Origin: Pusillimonas sp. UBA3987
Lineage (GTDB): Bacteria; Pseudomonadota; Gammaproteobacteria; Burkholderiales; Burkholderiaceae_B
DNA: 64,000 nucleotides
Assembly (NCBI GenBank): GCA_002384935.1
Contig: DGCD01000009.1
Location: 248,001 to 312,000 of the forward strand
Direction: 5' to 3'
Part shown: positions 9,455 through 17,189 of the stretch, piece by piece
Position numbering within the stretch: position 1 is the stretch's first letter
How the letters are laid out: each line of letters begins with the position of its first letter
Position numbers and translations under genes: made by a program
Notes under the pieces: generated by a model
Seen by the model: the letters and a program-made list of their open reading frames with translations, nothing else
The model's database searches: none
What the model was told of the DNA's origin: nothing

Positions 9455-10303
9455 TTACAACCGCTGGGCATGAAAGGCCATGTGATCTTCCATGAAAGTG
9501 GAAATGAAGTAATAACCATGATCGTAACCTTCGTGGCGGCGCAAGGTAAGCGGCTGACCCGCTTTTTCACACGCTGCCTCGAAAGCCTCGGGATACAACT
9601 GCTCGGCCAGGAAATTATCGGCCAGGCCCTGGTCAACCAGAATACCTTCGGGAAACGGCCTGGATGATTTTTCCATAAGCAAGGAAGCGTCGTACTGCGC
9701 CCAGGCCGACTGATCGCTGCCCAGGTAACCACCCAAAGCCTTGTGACCCCACGGGCATTTTGTAGGCGAGGCAATCGGCGCGAATGCCGACACCGACTTG
9801 AACTTCGGATGGTGCCGTTGCGCCAAAACCAGCGCCCCATGGCCGCCCATGGAATGCCCGAAAATACCCGCACGCCCGGCATCGCCCGGCAACTGCGTGG
9901 TGGCAATGTTGAACAACTCATCAACCACATAGCTTTCCATGCGGTAATGCTTGCTCCAGGGTTCCTGGGTGGCATCCAGATAGAAACCGGCGCCCGTACC
10001 GAAATCCCAGCCGTCATCCTCGCCGGCCACGCCGGCGCCGCGCGGGCTGGTATCGCAGGCCACCAGCATGATGCCGTGCTGAGCGGCCAAACGCTGGGCG
10101 CCCCCTTTAATCATGAATGTTTCTTCAGTGCAGGTCAGCCCGGCCAGGTAAAACAATACGGGTACCTTGCCCGACTCAGCCTGCGGCGGGATATAGACCG
10201 AGAAACGCATCGGCAGGCCGATCGCGCTGGACTCATGTTTATAAAACCGCTGCACACCCCCGAAACTGCGGTGCTCGCTAACCTTTTCAAGTTCAACAGA
10301 CAT
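9455..10303 (-). CDS. fghA: S-formylglutathione hydrolase
   Basis: A 282-residue esterase-D-family hydrolase that converts S-formylglutathione to formate and glutathione, the second step of glutathione-dependent formaldehyde detoxification in the cytoplasm. The nucleophile elbow GHSMGGHGA puts the catalytic serine at residue 151, the acid is in DQGLAD (224-229) and the histidine is H262 in YDHGYYF. The phrases YLAGLTCTEETF and DTSPRGAGVAGEDDGWDFG are characteristic of the family, and the length is normal. It follows adhC by about 55 bases on the same strand and ends at a clear terminator. Confidence 0.95.
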   Translation of the reverse strand: MSVELEKVSEHRSFGGVQRFYKHESSAIGLPMRFSVYIPPQAESGKVPVLFYLAGLTCTEETFMIKGGAQRLAAQHGIMLVACDTSPRGAGVAGEDDGWDFGTGAGFYLDATQEPWSKHYRMESYVVDELFNIATTQLPGDAGRAGIFGHSMGGHGALVLAQRHHPKFKSVSAFAPIASPTKCPWGHKALGGYLGSDQSAWAQYDASLLMEKSSRPFPEGILVDQGLADNFLAEQLYPEAFEAACEKAGQPLTLRRHEGYDHGYYFISTFMEDHMAFHAQRL

Positions 10304-10358
10304 TCTTTACCTTTTTAACGTGCCGGGCACACGGGCCCGGCGTCGACAACGCATGATC

Positions 10359-11465
10359 TTAGTAAACGACAACCGAGCGAATCGACTCGCCTTTCTTCAT
10401 GAGATCGAAACCGTCGTTGATCTGTTCCAGGCTGAGTTTATGCGTGATGAGATCGTCGATGTTGATCTTGCCATCCATGTACCAGTCGACAATTTTCGGT
10501 ACGTCGGTACGGCCACGTGCACCACCGAAGGCTGAGCCTTTCCATTCACGACCCGTTACCAGCTGGAACGGACGGGTGGAAATTTCAGCGCCGGCTTCGG
10601 CCACACCGATAATAATCGACTGGCCCCAGCCGCGATGGCAGCACTCGAGTGCCTGGCGCATGACTTTGGTGTTGCCGATACATTCGAAGGAGTAGTCGGC
10701 GCCACCGTCGGTCAGTTGAATAAGATGATCGACCACATTCTCGACGTCGTTCGGGTTCACGAAGTGAGTCATGCCGAACTGGCGTGCCATTTCTTCACGG
10801 GCCGGGTTGATGTCGACACCGATGATTTTGTCGGCACCCACCATTTTGGCGCCCTGAATCACGTTCAGGCCGATACCGCCCAAACCGAACACCACCACAT
10901 TGGCGCCCGCTTCCACTTTGGCCGTAAACAGTACGGCACCCACACCGGTGGTCACGCCGCAACCGATGTAGCAAACCTTGTCGAAAGGCGCGTCATCGCG
11001 GATTTTCGCCAGCGCAATTTCAGGCGCAACAATATGATTGGCGAATGTCGATGTGCCCATGTAGTGATGAATAGGCTTGCCGTCGATGCTGAAACGCGAA
11101 GTGCCGTCGGGCATCAGGCCCTTGCCCTGCGTGGCGCGAATCGCGGTACATAAATTGGTTTTGCGCGACAGGCACGATTTGCACTGACGGCACTCAGGTG
11201 TGTACAAGGGCACCACGTGGTCGCCTTTTTTCAGCGATTTAACGCCCGGGCCCACATCCACGACCACACCGGCACCTTCATGGCCCAGAATGGAAGGGAA
11301 GATGCCTTCAGGGTCGGCGCCCGACAACGTGTAATAGTCGGTATGGCAAATACCGGTTGCCTTGATTTCAACCAGTACTTCCCCCTCTTTCGGGCCGTCC
11401 AGGTCAACCGTTTCAATTGTTAACGGCTCGCCGGCTTTCCAGGCCACGGCTGCTCTTGTTTTCAT
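10359..11465 (-). CDS. adhC: S-(hydroxymethyl)glutathione dehydrogenase / class III alcohol dehydrogenase
   Basis: A 368-residue zinc-dependent dehydrogenase that oxidises S-hydroxymethylglutathione (formaldehyde plus glutathione) with NAD. The catalytic zinc ligands are visible at C40 (TGICHTD) and H62 (GHEGAGVV), and the structural zinc cysteines at 92, 95, 98 and 106. The Rossmann motif GLGGIGLNVIQGAKMVGA and the class III phrase FGGARGRTDVPKIVDWYMDGKI (with breaks) are present. The open frame extends 35 codons further upstream, but the ATG at 11465 has a TAGGAG site five bases before it and matches the family start. With fghA it forms a formaldehyde detoxification operon, which fits a strain that demethylates aromatic compounds. 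Confidence 0.95.
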   Translation of the reverse strand: MKTRAAVAWKAGEPLTIETVDLDGPKEGEVLVEIKATGICHTDYYTLSGADPEGIFPSILGHEGAGVVVDVGPGVKSLKKGDHVVPLYTPECRQCKSCLSRKTNLCTAIRATQGKGLMPDGTSRFSIDGKPIHHYMGTSTFANHIVAPEIALAKIRDDAPFDKVCYIGCGVTTGVGAVLFTAKVEAGANVVVFGLGGIGLNVIQGAKMVGADKIIGVDINPAREEMARQFGMTHFVNPNDVENVVDHLIQLTDGGADYSFECIGNTKVMRQALECCHRGWGQSIIIGVAEAGAEISTRPFQLVTGREWKGSAFGGARGRTDVPKIVDWYMDGKINIDDLITHKLSLEQINDGFDLMKKGESIRSVVVY

Positions 11466-11582
11466 GCTCACTCCTAATAATAAAAACGAATAATTGGTTT
11501 TTAGAGCCTCAATAATAACAACGTGGCACACAAACCCGTAAGCGAAAAACGCCTTGGGGTTTGCTGCCACGCTTGCAAAAGG

Positions 11583-11615
11583 TCATGATACACAAAGTAG
11601 GAGGGGGTACCCTAC
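11583..11615 (-). terminator. Possible weak hairpin terminator after the orphan binding-protein gene
   Basis: On the minus strand GTAGG and CCTAC flank a 9-base loop (GTACCCCCT) and are followed by TTTGTGT, seven bases beyond the stop at 11622. The stem is only five base pairs, so this is a weak candidate. Confidence 0.35.
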
Positions 11616-11621
11616 AAGGGG

Positions 11622-12782
11622 TTACTCAACCAGCGAGATTTCCCCGTCCTGAATCCGAACCAGGAATGTGTTGGGATAGCTTTGGCCGCTTTCGCGCCCT
11701 TGCGGACCCGACTTGCGAAACGCTATCGGCCCGTTCAAGCCTGTTAACTCAACTTCCCAAAGCGCATCGCGAATTTTCTCTGAATCAACCTCACCCGCTT
11801 TTTCAATGGCGGCTGCAACCGTGCGCACCGCATCAAAGCCACGGAAACTTTCGGTCAAGCCGGCTTTCTCCAGCCCACGCCTATTCCATTCCTCAACGAA
11901 GAACTTCGCTTTATCCGGGTCGGCCGACGCCTCGGGGAACCAGGGCGCAAACATCACATTGTGCATAGTGCCTTCGGCTGCACCGCCGGCGTGCGCAATA
12001 AGCTGATCCGGGCTTTGCGAACCGCCCAAGGTGATGATGTTCTCTTTTTTCAGACCCAAGCCTTCAGCCTGCTTGAGCACCAGAGTCAGCTGCTCCACCG
12101 CCGTCACAATAAACAGGGAGTCGGCGTCGGAACCGCGAATCTCGGACAGCTGCGAGGACATATCCTGGGCGTTGTGGTCCATGGTCAGCACCTTGCCAAC
12201 CTCCAGGCCCTTCTCTTTCAAAATGCGCTTGACAGAATCAGCCGATCCCAGGCCCCAGTCGTTATTAACCACCAGGATGTCAGCCTTCTTTATCCCCAAC
12301 GGTTCAATATGTCGCGAAAAGCTGGTGGCCTCCATATCATTGGTGGGACTGATACGAAATACATAGGGGTTGCCAGACGTTGTGATTTTATCGGCACCGG
12401 CCGTTTCCACCACCATCGGGATCTTGTACTCCATGAGCTTGGGTAAGGTCGCCAGCGTGAAAGTCGACCCCCACGACCCAATCATCACGGGCACCTTGTC
12501 ACGCACAATCAACTTCTCGGCCGCGTTGGCCGATTCCGTTGGATTACTCTTGTTGTCGGCAACGACCAGCTCCAGCTTCTTATCCAGCACCCCGCCATTA
12601 TTGTTAATGTAATCAACCGCAATCTGCGCACCATTAAGCACGAAATTGCCGGAAGCCGCCACAGAACCGGTCAGCGGTTGAATAATGCCAATTTTGATTG
12701 TCTCTTGAGCATACGCAAAAGACGCCACACCCAGGCCTAAACAGCTAGCCAAAAGCGTATTCCGAATGAACTTCTTATACAT
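11622..12782 (-). CDS. Orphan Liv-type ABC transporter substrate-binding protein
   Basis: A 386-residue Peripla_BP_6 protein with a signal peptide ending at AYA-QE (about residue 26). Mature sequence IKIGIIQPLTGSVAASG and KKLELVVADNKSNPTES is closely similar to the binding protein at 48593-49750 (shared phrases EKLIVRDKVP, NPYVFRISPT and VVNNDWGLG), so the two are paralogues. No permease or ATPase genes accompany it. It lies 139 bases downstream of a Rieske oxygenase gene set on the same strand and may be co-transcribed, delivering an aromatic acid to a permease encoded elsewhere, perhaps the LivFGHM set at 4607-8128. The ligand is unknown. Confidence 0.85.
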   Translation of the reverse strand: MYKKFIRNTLLASCLGLGVASFAYAQETIKIGIIQPLTGSVAASGNFVLNGAQIAVDYINNNGGVLDKKLELVVADNKSNPTESANAAEKLIVRDKVPVMIGSWGSTFTLATLPKLMEYKIPMVVETAGADKITTSGNPYVFRISPTNDMEATSFSRHIEPLGIKKADILVVNNDWGLGSADSVKRILKEKGLEVGKVLTMDHNAQDMSSQLSEIRGSDADSLFIVTAVEQLTLVLKQAEGLGLKKENIITLGGSQSPDQLIAHAGGAAEGTMHNVMFAPWFPEASADPDKAKFFVEEWNRRGLEKAGLTESFRGFDAVRTVAAAIEKAGEVDSEKIRDALWEVELTGLNGPIAFRKSGPQGRESGQSYPNTFLVRIQDGEISLVE

Positions 12783-12864
12783 CTATTTCTCCTGTCTGAG
12801 CGGCGCAGGGCGCGGCATAAGCCGGCCCGGTTCCGCGTTATAAGCCCTAATACTTAAGATGCTG

Positions 12865-12921
12865 CTGTCATTCCTACACACTGTTGCTACTTACACTGTT
12901 GCTACACACACACTGCTGCTG
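12865..12921. repeat. Short tandem repeats with a 15-bp period
   Basis: ACACTGTTGCTAC occurs exactly at 12878-12890 and 12893-12905, and a degenerate third copy (ACACTGCTGCTGT) follows at about 12908-12920. The array lies between the ferredoxin stop codon and the binding-protein gene. No function is apparent. Confidence 0.6.
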
Positions 12922-13254
12922 TCACACTTTCACATACACATCACTGCCAACAACCTTCACCGGATACACCTGAATCGGCTCGATTGCCGGTCTGCACATT
13001 GCCTGGCCCGTTCGAATATCGAAACGCGCCTGGTGCAATGGACATTCAATTTCACACCCTTCCAGATAACCTTCGGCAAGGTGCGCAAACTCATGACTGC
13101 AAATACCGTGAGTTGCGAAGAACGACCCATCTACCCTGTAAAGGGCAACCGCCGTTTCACCAACCTGAACACCAAGGGCCTCCTCATCTTCCAGGTCGCC
13201 GGTCTGCGCCACGCATACCCACTCGGACTCCAGCTTCTCGATATCGGTACTCAT
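12922..13254 (-). CDS. Rieske-type [2Fe-2S] ferredoxin of a ring-hydroxylating oxygenase
   Basis: A 110-residue soluble Rieske ferredoxin. The cluster ligands are C52 and H54 (ICSHEFAHL) and C71 and H74 (CPLHQARFD), a spacing typical of NagAb/BphF-type ferredoxins. It would carry electrons from a reductase to the oxygenase encoded just upstream. It follows the beta-subunit gene by eight bases. No ferredoxin reductase gene is present in this set; the nearest one is at 50168-51406. Confidence 0.9.
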   Translation of the reverse strand: MSTDIEKLESEWVCVAQTGDLEDEEALGVQVGETAVALYRVDGSFFATHGICSHEFAHLAEGYLEGCEIECPLHQARFDIRTGQAMCRPAIEPIQVYPVKVVGSDVYVKV

Positions 13255-13262
13255 ACAACTCC

Positions 13263-13742
13263 TTACAAGGGATAAACAATGGAATTGGGTACGAGGTCGC
13301 CATCGAAGACACAGACGCGTTCTTTGATCTTGAGCGCCTGGCCGTCTTCCTGCCTGACCAGTACATCCAGATAGCGCCCCGTGTTGAACACTTCGGAAAA
13401 CGTATCGTCACGCGACCTCACCACCAGATAGTTGGCCTCGGCATGAATCGTGTTGTCTTGAACGTGATGAATACGGGGCGGGCTGACAATATGCCGCTGG
13501 TAATAGGGCACATGCATAATGGTGTCGTTCATGCCATGCACACGATCTTTCAACATCGCCTGGCCCTCAAGCTGAAGCGTCGACATCGGTTTCTTTGCGT
13601 CAAAGTTTTCGCGCGAGACAATGCGATACAGGCAATCATCCGTAAAGAAGTCACGCCACTTTTCGAACTTGGTGTTGTCAACGCAAAAGACATAGTCGCT
13701 ATATAAATTCTGTACTTCCAGTTGCAGCTTTACGTCATCCAT
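13263..13742 (-). CDS. Ring-hydroxylating oxygenase small (beta) subunit
   Basis: A 159-residue protein of the SnoaL-like fold used by beta subunits of Rieske oxygenases. Typical phrases are WRDFFTDDCLYRIVSRENFD near the N-terminus and YLVVRSRDDTFSEVFNTGRYLDV (with breaks) further on. Beta subunits have a structural role in the alpha3beta3 hexamer. The gene starts two bases after the alpha-subunit stop, which supports coupled translation and a fixed stoichiometry. Confidence 0.88.
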   Translation of the reverse strand: MDDVKLQLEVQNLYSDYVFCVDNTKFEKWRDFFTDDCLYRIVSRENFDAKKPMSTLQLEGQAMLKDRVHGMNDTIMHVPYYQRHIVSPPRIHHVQDNTIHAEANYLVVRSRDDTFSEVFNTGRYLDVLVRQEDGQALKIKERVCVFDGDLVPNSIVYPL

Positions 13743-13744
13743 CC

Positions 13745-14998
13745 TCAGATCTCCATCACTTTTCGGTAGTAGTGATACATGCCCCGTATCAGGGTTTCGG
13801 AAACATGCGTATCCGTGTCCTCAACATCGCGCCCGCCCAACTGCACCAGGTGCAACCCGTCTTTATCGGTATGCATGTTGTCTTGCACCATGCCCATCAC
13901 TTCACTGTCGTCACCCGAGACAAATCCGGCCGGGCCAAACAAATTAGCCTGATACAAACGGCGCTGCGTCATGTCGGCCGTATCTTCTTCGAAACCGATA
14001 TGCGTCCAGATGTAGTCGAAGTTGCGCGGCCCGCGCGGGATCACCTGGCGCATTGCAACCGAGTTAATCTGCTGCTGAATAATCAAGCTGGGGAAAAGGC
14101 TTTGAATCACGGCGCTCGGGCCGTTCCACCATGTCTCGTCTTCCACATCAAGAAAGCGACCGTCATTCAATTTCAAGTCTTCACGGAAACTGGCCACGCC
14201 CGCCGTTGCCTCGCCTTTGCCGCCCTGGTTGCGTACCGTCACCATGGCTGAATGACGGCGCTGTTCGTCCATGACGTTTTCACATTCGTTATCGGCGCGC
14301 CACAAGCCAAAGTTCACAAACCAGGTGTGCAGCAACCCAGGGTGATAACAATCTTTCAGGTTTTCATGAATCAACTTCCAGTTACCCGGTACGCGCTGGC
14401 GGTTATAGCCAAGCACGGTCAGTTTGCGTCCGTTGAATACCCGGTCGAAGTACTTCAGCATCGTGGGGCCGAGAAAGGTTTCGAAATCTTCCACTTCCGG
14501 ATCGAAGCTGGCGAACACAACACCATTTCGCTCGGTAACCCCCAGCTTGCGCAGGCCATGTTCGTTGCGCTTGAAGTCAGCGGGCATCCCGCCTTTGCCT
14601 TTGATACCCCGCATATAGGGCACGCCCAACAAATTGCCCTTCAAGTCGTAATTCCACTGGTGATAAGGACAAACGAACTCTTTGCGATTACCCGTGGCCT
14701 CGCGGCAAAATTGAACGCCGCGATGCGCACACCGGTTTTCAATCACGTTCACAGCGCCGTTTTCATCGCGCACCATCAGCACGTTGCGTTCACCAATCCA
14801 GGTACGCTTGAAATCGCCGGCATTCGGGATCTCACACGACAACCCCACGTAACTCCAATGGGGACCGTAAAACAATCGCTCCAGCTCCCGCTGATAAATT
14901 TCCTCATCGGTGTATAACCAAAACGGCACGCGGGATGTGCCCTGTGTTTTCCAGACCTTCGGCTCGGACACCGGCGGCAATGGACGTGGATCGTTCAT
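13745..14998 (-). CDS. Ring-hydroxylating oxygenase large (alpha) subunit, salicylate 5-hydroxylase/anthranilate dioxygenase-like
   Basis: A 417-residue Rieske oxygenase alpha subunit. The Rieske ligands are C90 and H92 (NRCAHRGVQFC) and C110 and H113 (CPYHQWNYDL), and the mononuclear iron site is in ENLKDCYHPGLLH with D216, H219 and H224. The sequence style resembles NagG (salicylate 5-hydroxylase) and AndAc-type proteins, and the divergent regulator is NahR-like, so a hydroxybenzoate- or aminobenzoate-type substrate is plausible; the exact substrate is inference. It is the first gene of a set alpha-beta-ferredoxin, without a reductase. If the product is gentisate, no gentisate dioxygenase is encoded nearby. 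Confidence 0.88.
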   Translation of the reverse strand: MNDPRPLPPVSEPKVWKTQGTSRVPFWLYTDEEIYQRELERLFYGPHWSYVGLSCEIPNAGDFKRTWIGERNVLMVRDENGAVNVIENRCAHRGVQFCREATGNRKEFVCPYHQWNYDLKGNLLGVPYMRGIKGKGGMPADFKRNEHGLRKLGVTERNGVVFASFDPEVEDFETFLGPTMLKYFDRVFNGRKLTVLGYNRQRVPGNWKLIHENLKDCYHPGLLHTWFVNFGLWRADNECENVMDEQRRHSAMVTVRNQGGKGEATAGVASFREDLKLNDGRFLDVEDETWWNGPSAVIQSLFPSLIIQQQINSVAMRQVIPRGPRNFDYIWTHIGFEEDTADMTQRRLYQANLFGPAGFVSGDDSEVMGMVQDNMHTDKDGLHLVQLGGRDVEDTDTHVSETLIRGMYHYYRKVMEI

Positions 14999-15230
14999 GT
15001 CTACTCTCCTGTGGGTTGTTTTAGCGATGTTGCCAACCCTGCTTCAAAATTCGCCTGCGCAGCGCCATGCCCACTACTTAACGTTGATACCATTTCCACT
15101 ACCTCGTATTATTGAGAGGTGTATGTTGCAGCGCAGATGGCAAAGCAGGTGTAGCGCGCTTATGTGCCCAATGTATTAGCCACCTATCCGGGTGTCCATG
15201 TCGTATTGGTTATGTCGTGTATATGAAAAA

Positions 15231-16175
15231 ATGAATATTACGGACCTGAACATCAAGCTTTTGCTCACTTTTGAAGCAATGATTGTGCACCGCAACGTGA
15301 CAGCCGCTGCAGAATCCATCGGGTTGACGCAACCCGCACTGAGCGTGTGTCTGAAGAAATTGCGCAAGATGTTCAACGACCCTTTGTTCGTGCGTACGTC
15401 GCATGGAATGGAGCCCACCGCGTTTGCACAAGGGCTCAAGGAACCCATTCTTGAAGCACTGGGTTTACTGCGCCAATCACTCACTCACGACCACCCTTTC
15501 GACCCCAGTACATCAACGCGCACTTTCAACATCATCATGACCGATATTGGTGCGCGGGTTTTTTTGCCTGCCATGCTCATGGAGTTGAGTCGGGTGGCCC
15601 CTCACGTCAACCTGAACACCGCACAAATGCCGGTAAGGGATATTCGCGAGGCACTTGAAACCGGGGAAACGGATTTGGCGCTGGGCTTTATTCATGGTCT
15701 TTTCGCCGATAGCTACCAACAACAGCTTTTCCGCCGGTCTTACGTTTGTATTGTTCGGCGCGACCACCCGAAAATCAAAGACACCATCACGCTCGAGAAC
15801 TACCTGAACATGCCGCACGCCGTGGTGTCGGCACCCGGTTCGGGACACGATATTATTGAAAGCATCCTGGTCAAGAAGGGCTACCACAGAAGGGTTGCGT
15901 TACGCCTGTCGCATTTCCTGGCCATTCCGCTTATCGTTGCCAGCACGGATTTAATCGTGACCATTCCCACCATGCTGGCCGAATCCTACTCGGTCGTGAA
16001 CAACATCAAAGTTATCGAGCCGCCCATCGAGTTTCCGGAATACACTGTTTCACAGTATTGGCATGCCCGGGTGCACAATGATCCCGGCCATCGCTGGCTG
16101 CGCGAACTGGTTTATCGCATGTTTCACGACAACGACCTCAGCCTGGAACACACACGATCCGAATTCGGCCTGTAG
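15231..16175 (+). CDS. LysR-family transcriptional regulator, NahR/DntR-like
   Basis: A 314-residue LysR regulator. The winged-helix domain (LLLTFEAMIVHRNVTAAAES, then GLTQPALSVCLKKLRKMF and DPLFVRTSHGMEPTAFA) and the effector domain phrases TRTFNIIMTDIGARVFLP and SYVCIVRRDHP follow the NahR/NagR/DntR subfamily, whose members sense salicylate or related aromatic acids. The open frame reaches back to 15192, but the ATG at 15231 aligns with the NahR N-terminus, so I prefer it. It is divergent from the Rieske oxygenase genes with 232 bases between the two starts, the usual layout for a regulator controlling its neighbour. I saw no unambiguous LysR box there. Confidence 0.88.
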   Translation: MNITDLNIKLLLTFEAMIVHRNVTAAAESIGLTQPALSVCLKKLRKMFNDPLFVRTSHGMEPTAFAQGLKEPILEALGLLRQSLTHDHPFDPSTSTRTFNIIMTDIGARVFLPAMLMELSRVAPHVNLNTAQMPVRDIREALETGETDLALGFIHGLFADSYQQQLFRRSYVCIVRRDHPKIKDTITLENYLNMPHAVVSAPGSGHDIIESILVKKGYHRRVALRLSHFLAIPLIVASTDLIVTIPTMLAESYSVVNNIKVIEPPIEFPEYTVSQYWHARVHNDPGHRWLRELVYRMFHDNDLSLEHTRSEFGL

Positions 16176-16202
16176 GCCTTTTAGCAACCCGGCATCATTC
16201 TT

Positions 16203-16904
16203 ATGGCACGCCTGGCACGACTTTACGCTCCCAACACACCGCAACTGGTACAGGCCTATTTTGTCGAGGCCCTGGCCGGCCCTAACGAAGCCACGCCGGT
16301 CGAGCCCCTGGATATGTTGTCGGGCTGGTTGCAGCATTGCGCGCAGGAACATCATGTTGCGATACATGGCTGGGCATTGCTGACCGATCGCCTTGTTTTC
16401 CTGGCAACGCCCGCACAGCGCCCCGGCATTGCCCGGCTGATGCAGGCCATCGGGCGGCGCTACGCCACCCGGTTGAAAACAGGTCGCGTATTCGAAGGTC
16501 GTTATCGCAGCGCACTGGTCGAACCGGGGAAGTGGGTTTTGCCTGTGCTGGTATGGCTCGACACCCAACCTGTCCAGCACGGGCATGTCGACCATGCCGA
16601 AAACTGGCCATGGTCATCGGCGGCGTATCACACCGGTTTGAATCTGAAGCCCAACACCTGGGCAACCGACCATGCCGACTACTGGGAACTGGGCAACACC
16701 CCGTTCGAGCGCCAGGCCACCTTCAGAGACCTGTTGAACGAAAACCTAAGCGCCGCCAGGCGCCAGCAGATTGAAAAAGCCCTGTTTGGCCAATGGGCGC
16801 TTGGCGATGAAACATTCCTGCACAACCTGGCGCCCATTGTCAGTCGTCGGATCACACCCGCAAAGCGCGGCCGCCCGCGCAAGAAAGCCAGCCCCGCATC
16901 GTAA
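16203..16904 (+). CDS. RAYT-family (REP-associated tyrosine transposase-like) protein lacking the HUH motif
   Basis: A 233-residue protein that matches the Y1/TnpA_REP family along its whole length, including EHHVAIHGWALL, GRRYATRLKTGRVFEGRYRSALVE, ENWPWSSAAYH and the distal YWELGNTPFERQA and WALGDETFL segments. Active members have a metal-binding histidine-hydrophobic-histidine motif in a phrase like MPNHVHLLATP; here the same position reads LTDRLVFLATP, so both histidines are gone and single-strand nicking should be impossible. A basic tail (KRGRPRKK) may bind DNA. It starts 27 bases after the LysR gene and precedes gltB. Likely a domesticated DNA-binding protein rather than an active transposase. 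Confidence 0.8.
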   Translation: MARLARLYAPNTPQLVQAYFVEALAGPNEATPVEPLDMLSGWLQHCAQEHHVAIHGWALLTDRLVFLATPAQRPGIARLMQAIGRRYATRLKTGRVFEGRYRSALVEPGKWVLPVLVWLDTQPVQHGHVDHAENWPWSSAAYHTGLNLKPNTWATDHADYWELGNTPFERQATFRDLLNENLSAARRQQIEKALFGQWALGDETFLHNLAPIVSRRITPAKRGRPRKKASPAS

Positions 16905-16932
16905 ATAACAGCGCGGCCATAACAGCGCGGCC
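16905..16932. repeat. Exact 14-bp tandem duplication
   Basis: ATAACAGCGCGGCC occurs twice back to back, starting at the last base of the RAYT stop codon. It may be a slippage duplication; no function is apparent. Confidence 0.7.
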
Positions 16933-16967
16933 GCCGGTTGCCTCTACATTACCCCCGTTTGTCTTGC

Positions 16968-17005
16968 ACACGGTACTGGTTACCGGAAATAACCGTGTTT
17001 TCAAG
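16968..17005 (+). terminator. Possible hairpin terminator after the RAYT gene
   Basis: ACACGGT (16968-16974) and ACCGTGT (16992-16998) form a 7-bp stem around a 17-base loop, followed by TTTTC. It lies about 65 bases beyond the RAYT stop. Short stem, moderate support. Confidence 0.4.
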
Positions 17006-17045
17006 ACGTTTTCTGTAAATACATTAATACTTTCATTAAGTTAAA

Positions 17046-17100
17046 GTGCGTCCCTATTTATTTAATATTTCCTGGCGATTCTTATAAATTAGGGACGCAC
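17046..17100. repeat. REPIN-like imperfect inverted repeat
   Basis: GTGCGTCCCTATTTAT (17046-17061) and ATAAATTAGGGACGCAC (17084-17100) are inverted copies with one extra T in the second arm. The arrangement of two inverted REP-like arms around a 22-base spacer, next to a RAYT gene, is that of a REPIN. It lies between the RAYT gene and gltB; about 90 bases separate it from the gltB start. Confidence 0.6.
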
Positions 17101-17189
17101 CCTAATTAAAAATGCTTGCCAAGTTGCTGATATCGCGTTAATTTCTAGGCCTTCGCCGCGAAATCAATGCGGAAAAACAGGAGTTTTCT

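Noticed and set aside
12865..12921. Possible CRISPR array
   Set aside because: Unit is only about 13-15 bases with no unique spacers of 30 bases and no cas genes in the window.
14999..15230. Specific LysR (NahR-type) binding site in the divergent gap
   Set aside because: Only weak, mismatched inverted repeats are visible (for example around 15105-15125), so no site is called.
16203..16904. Active IS200/IS605-type insertion sequence
   Set aside because: HUH histidines are missing, no flanking IS ends or target duplications are visible, and the protein is of the RAYT type.
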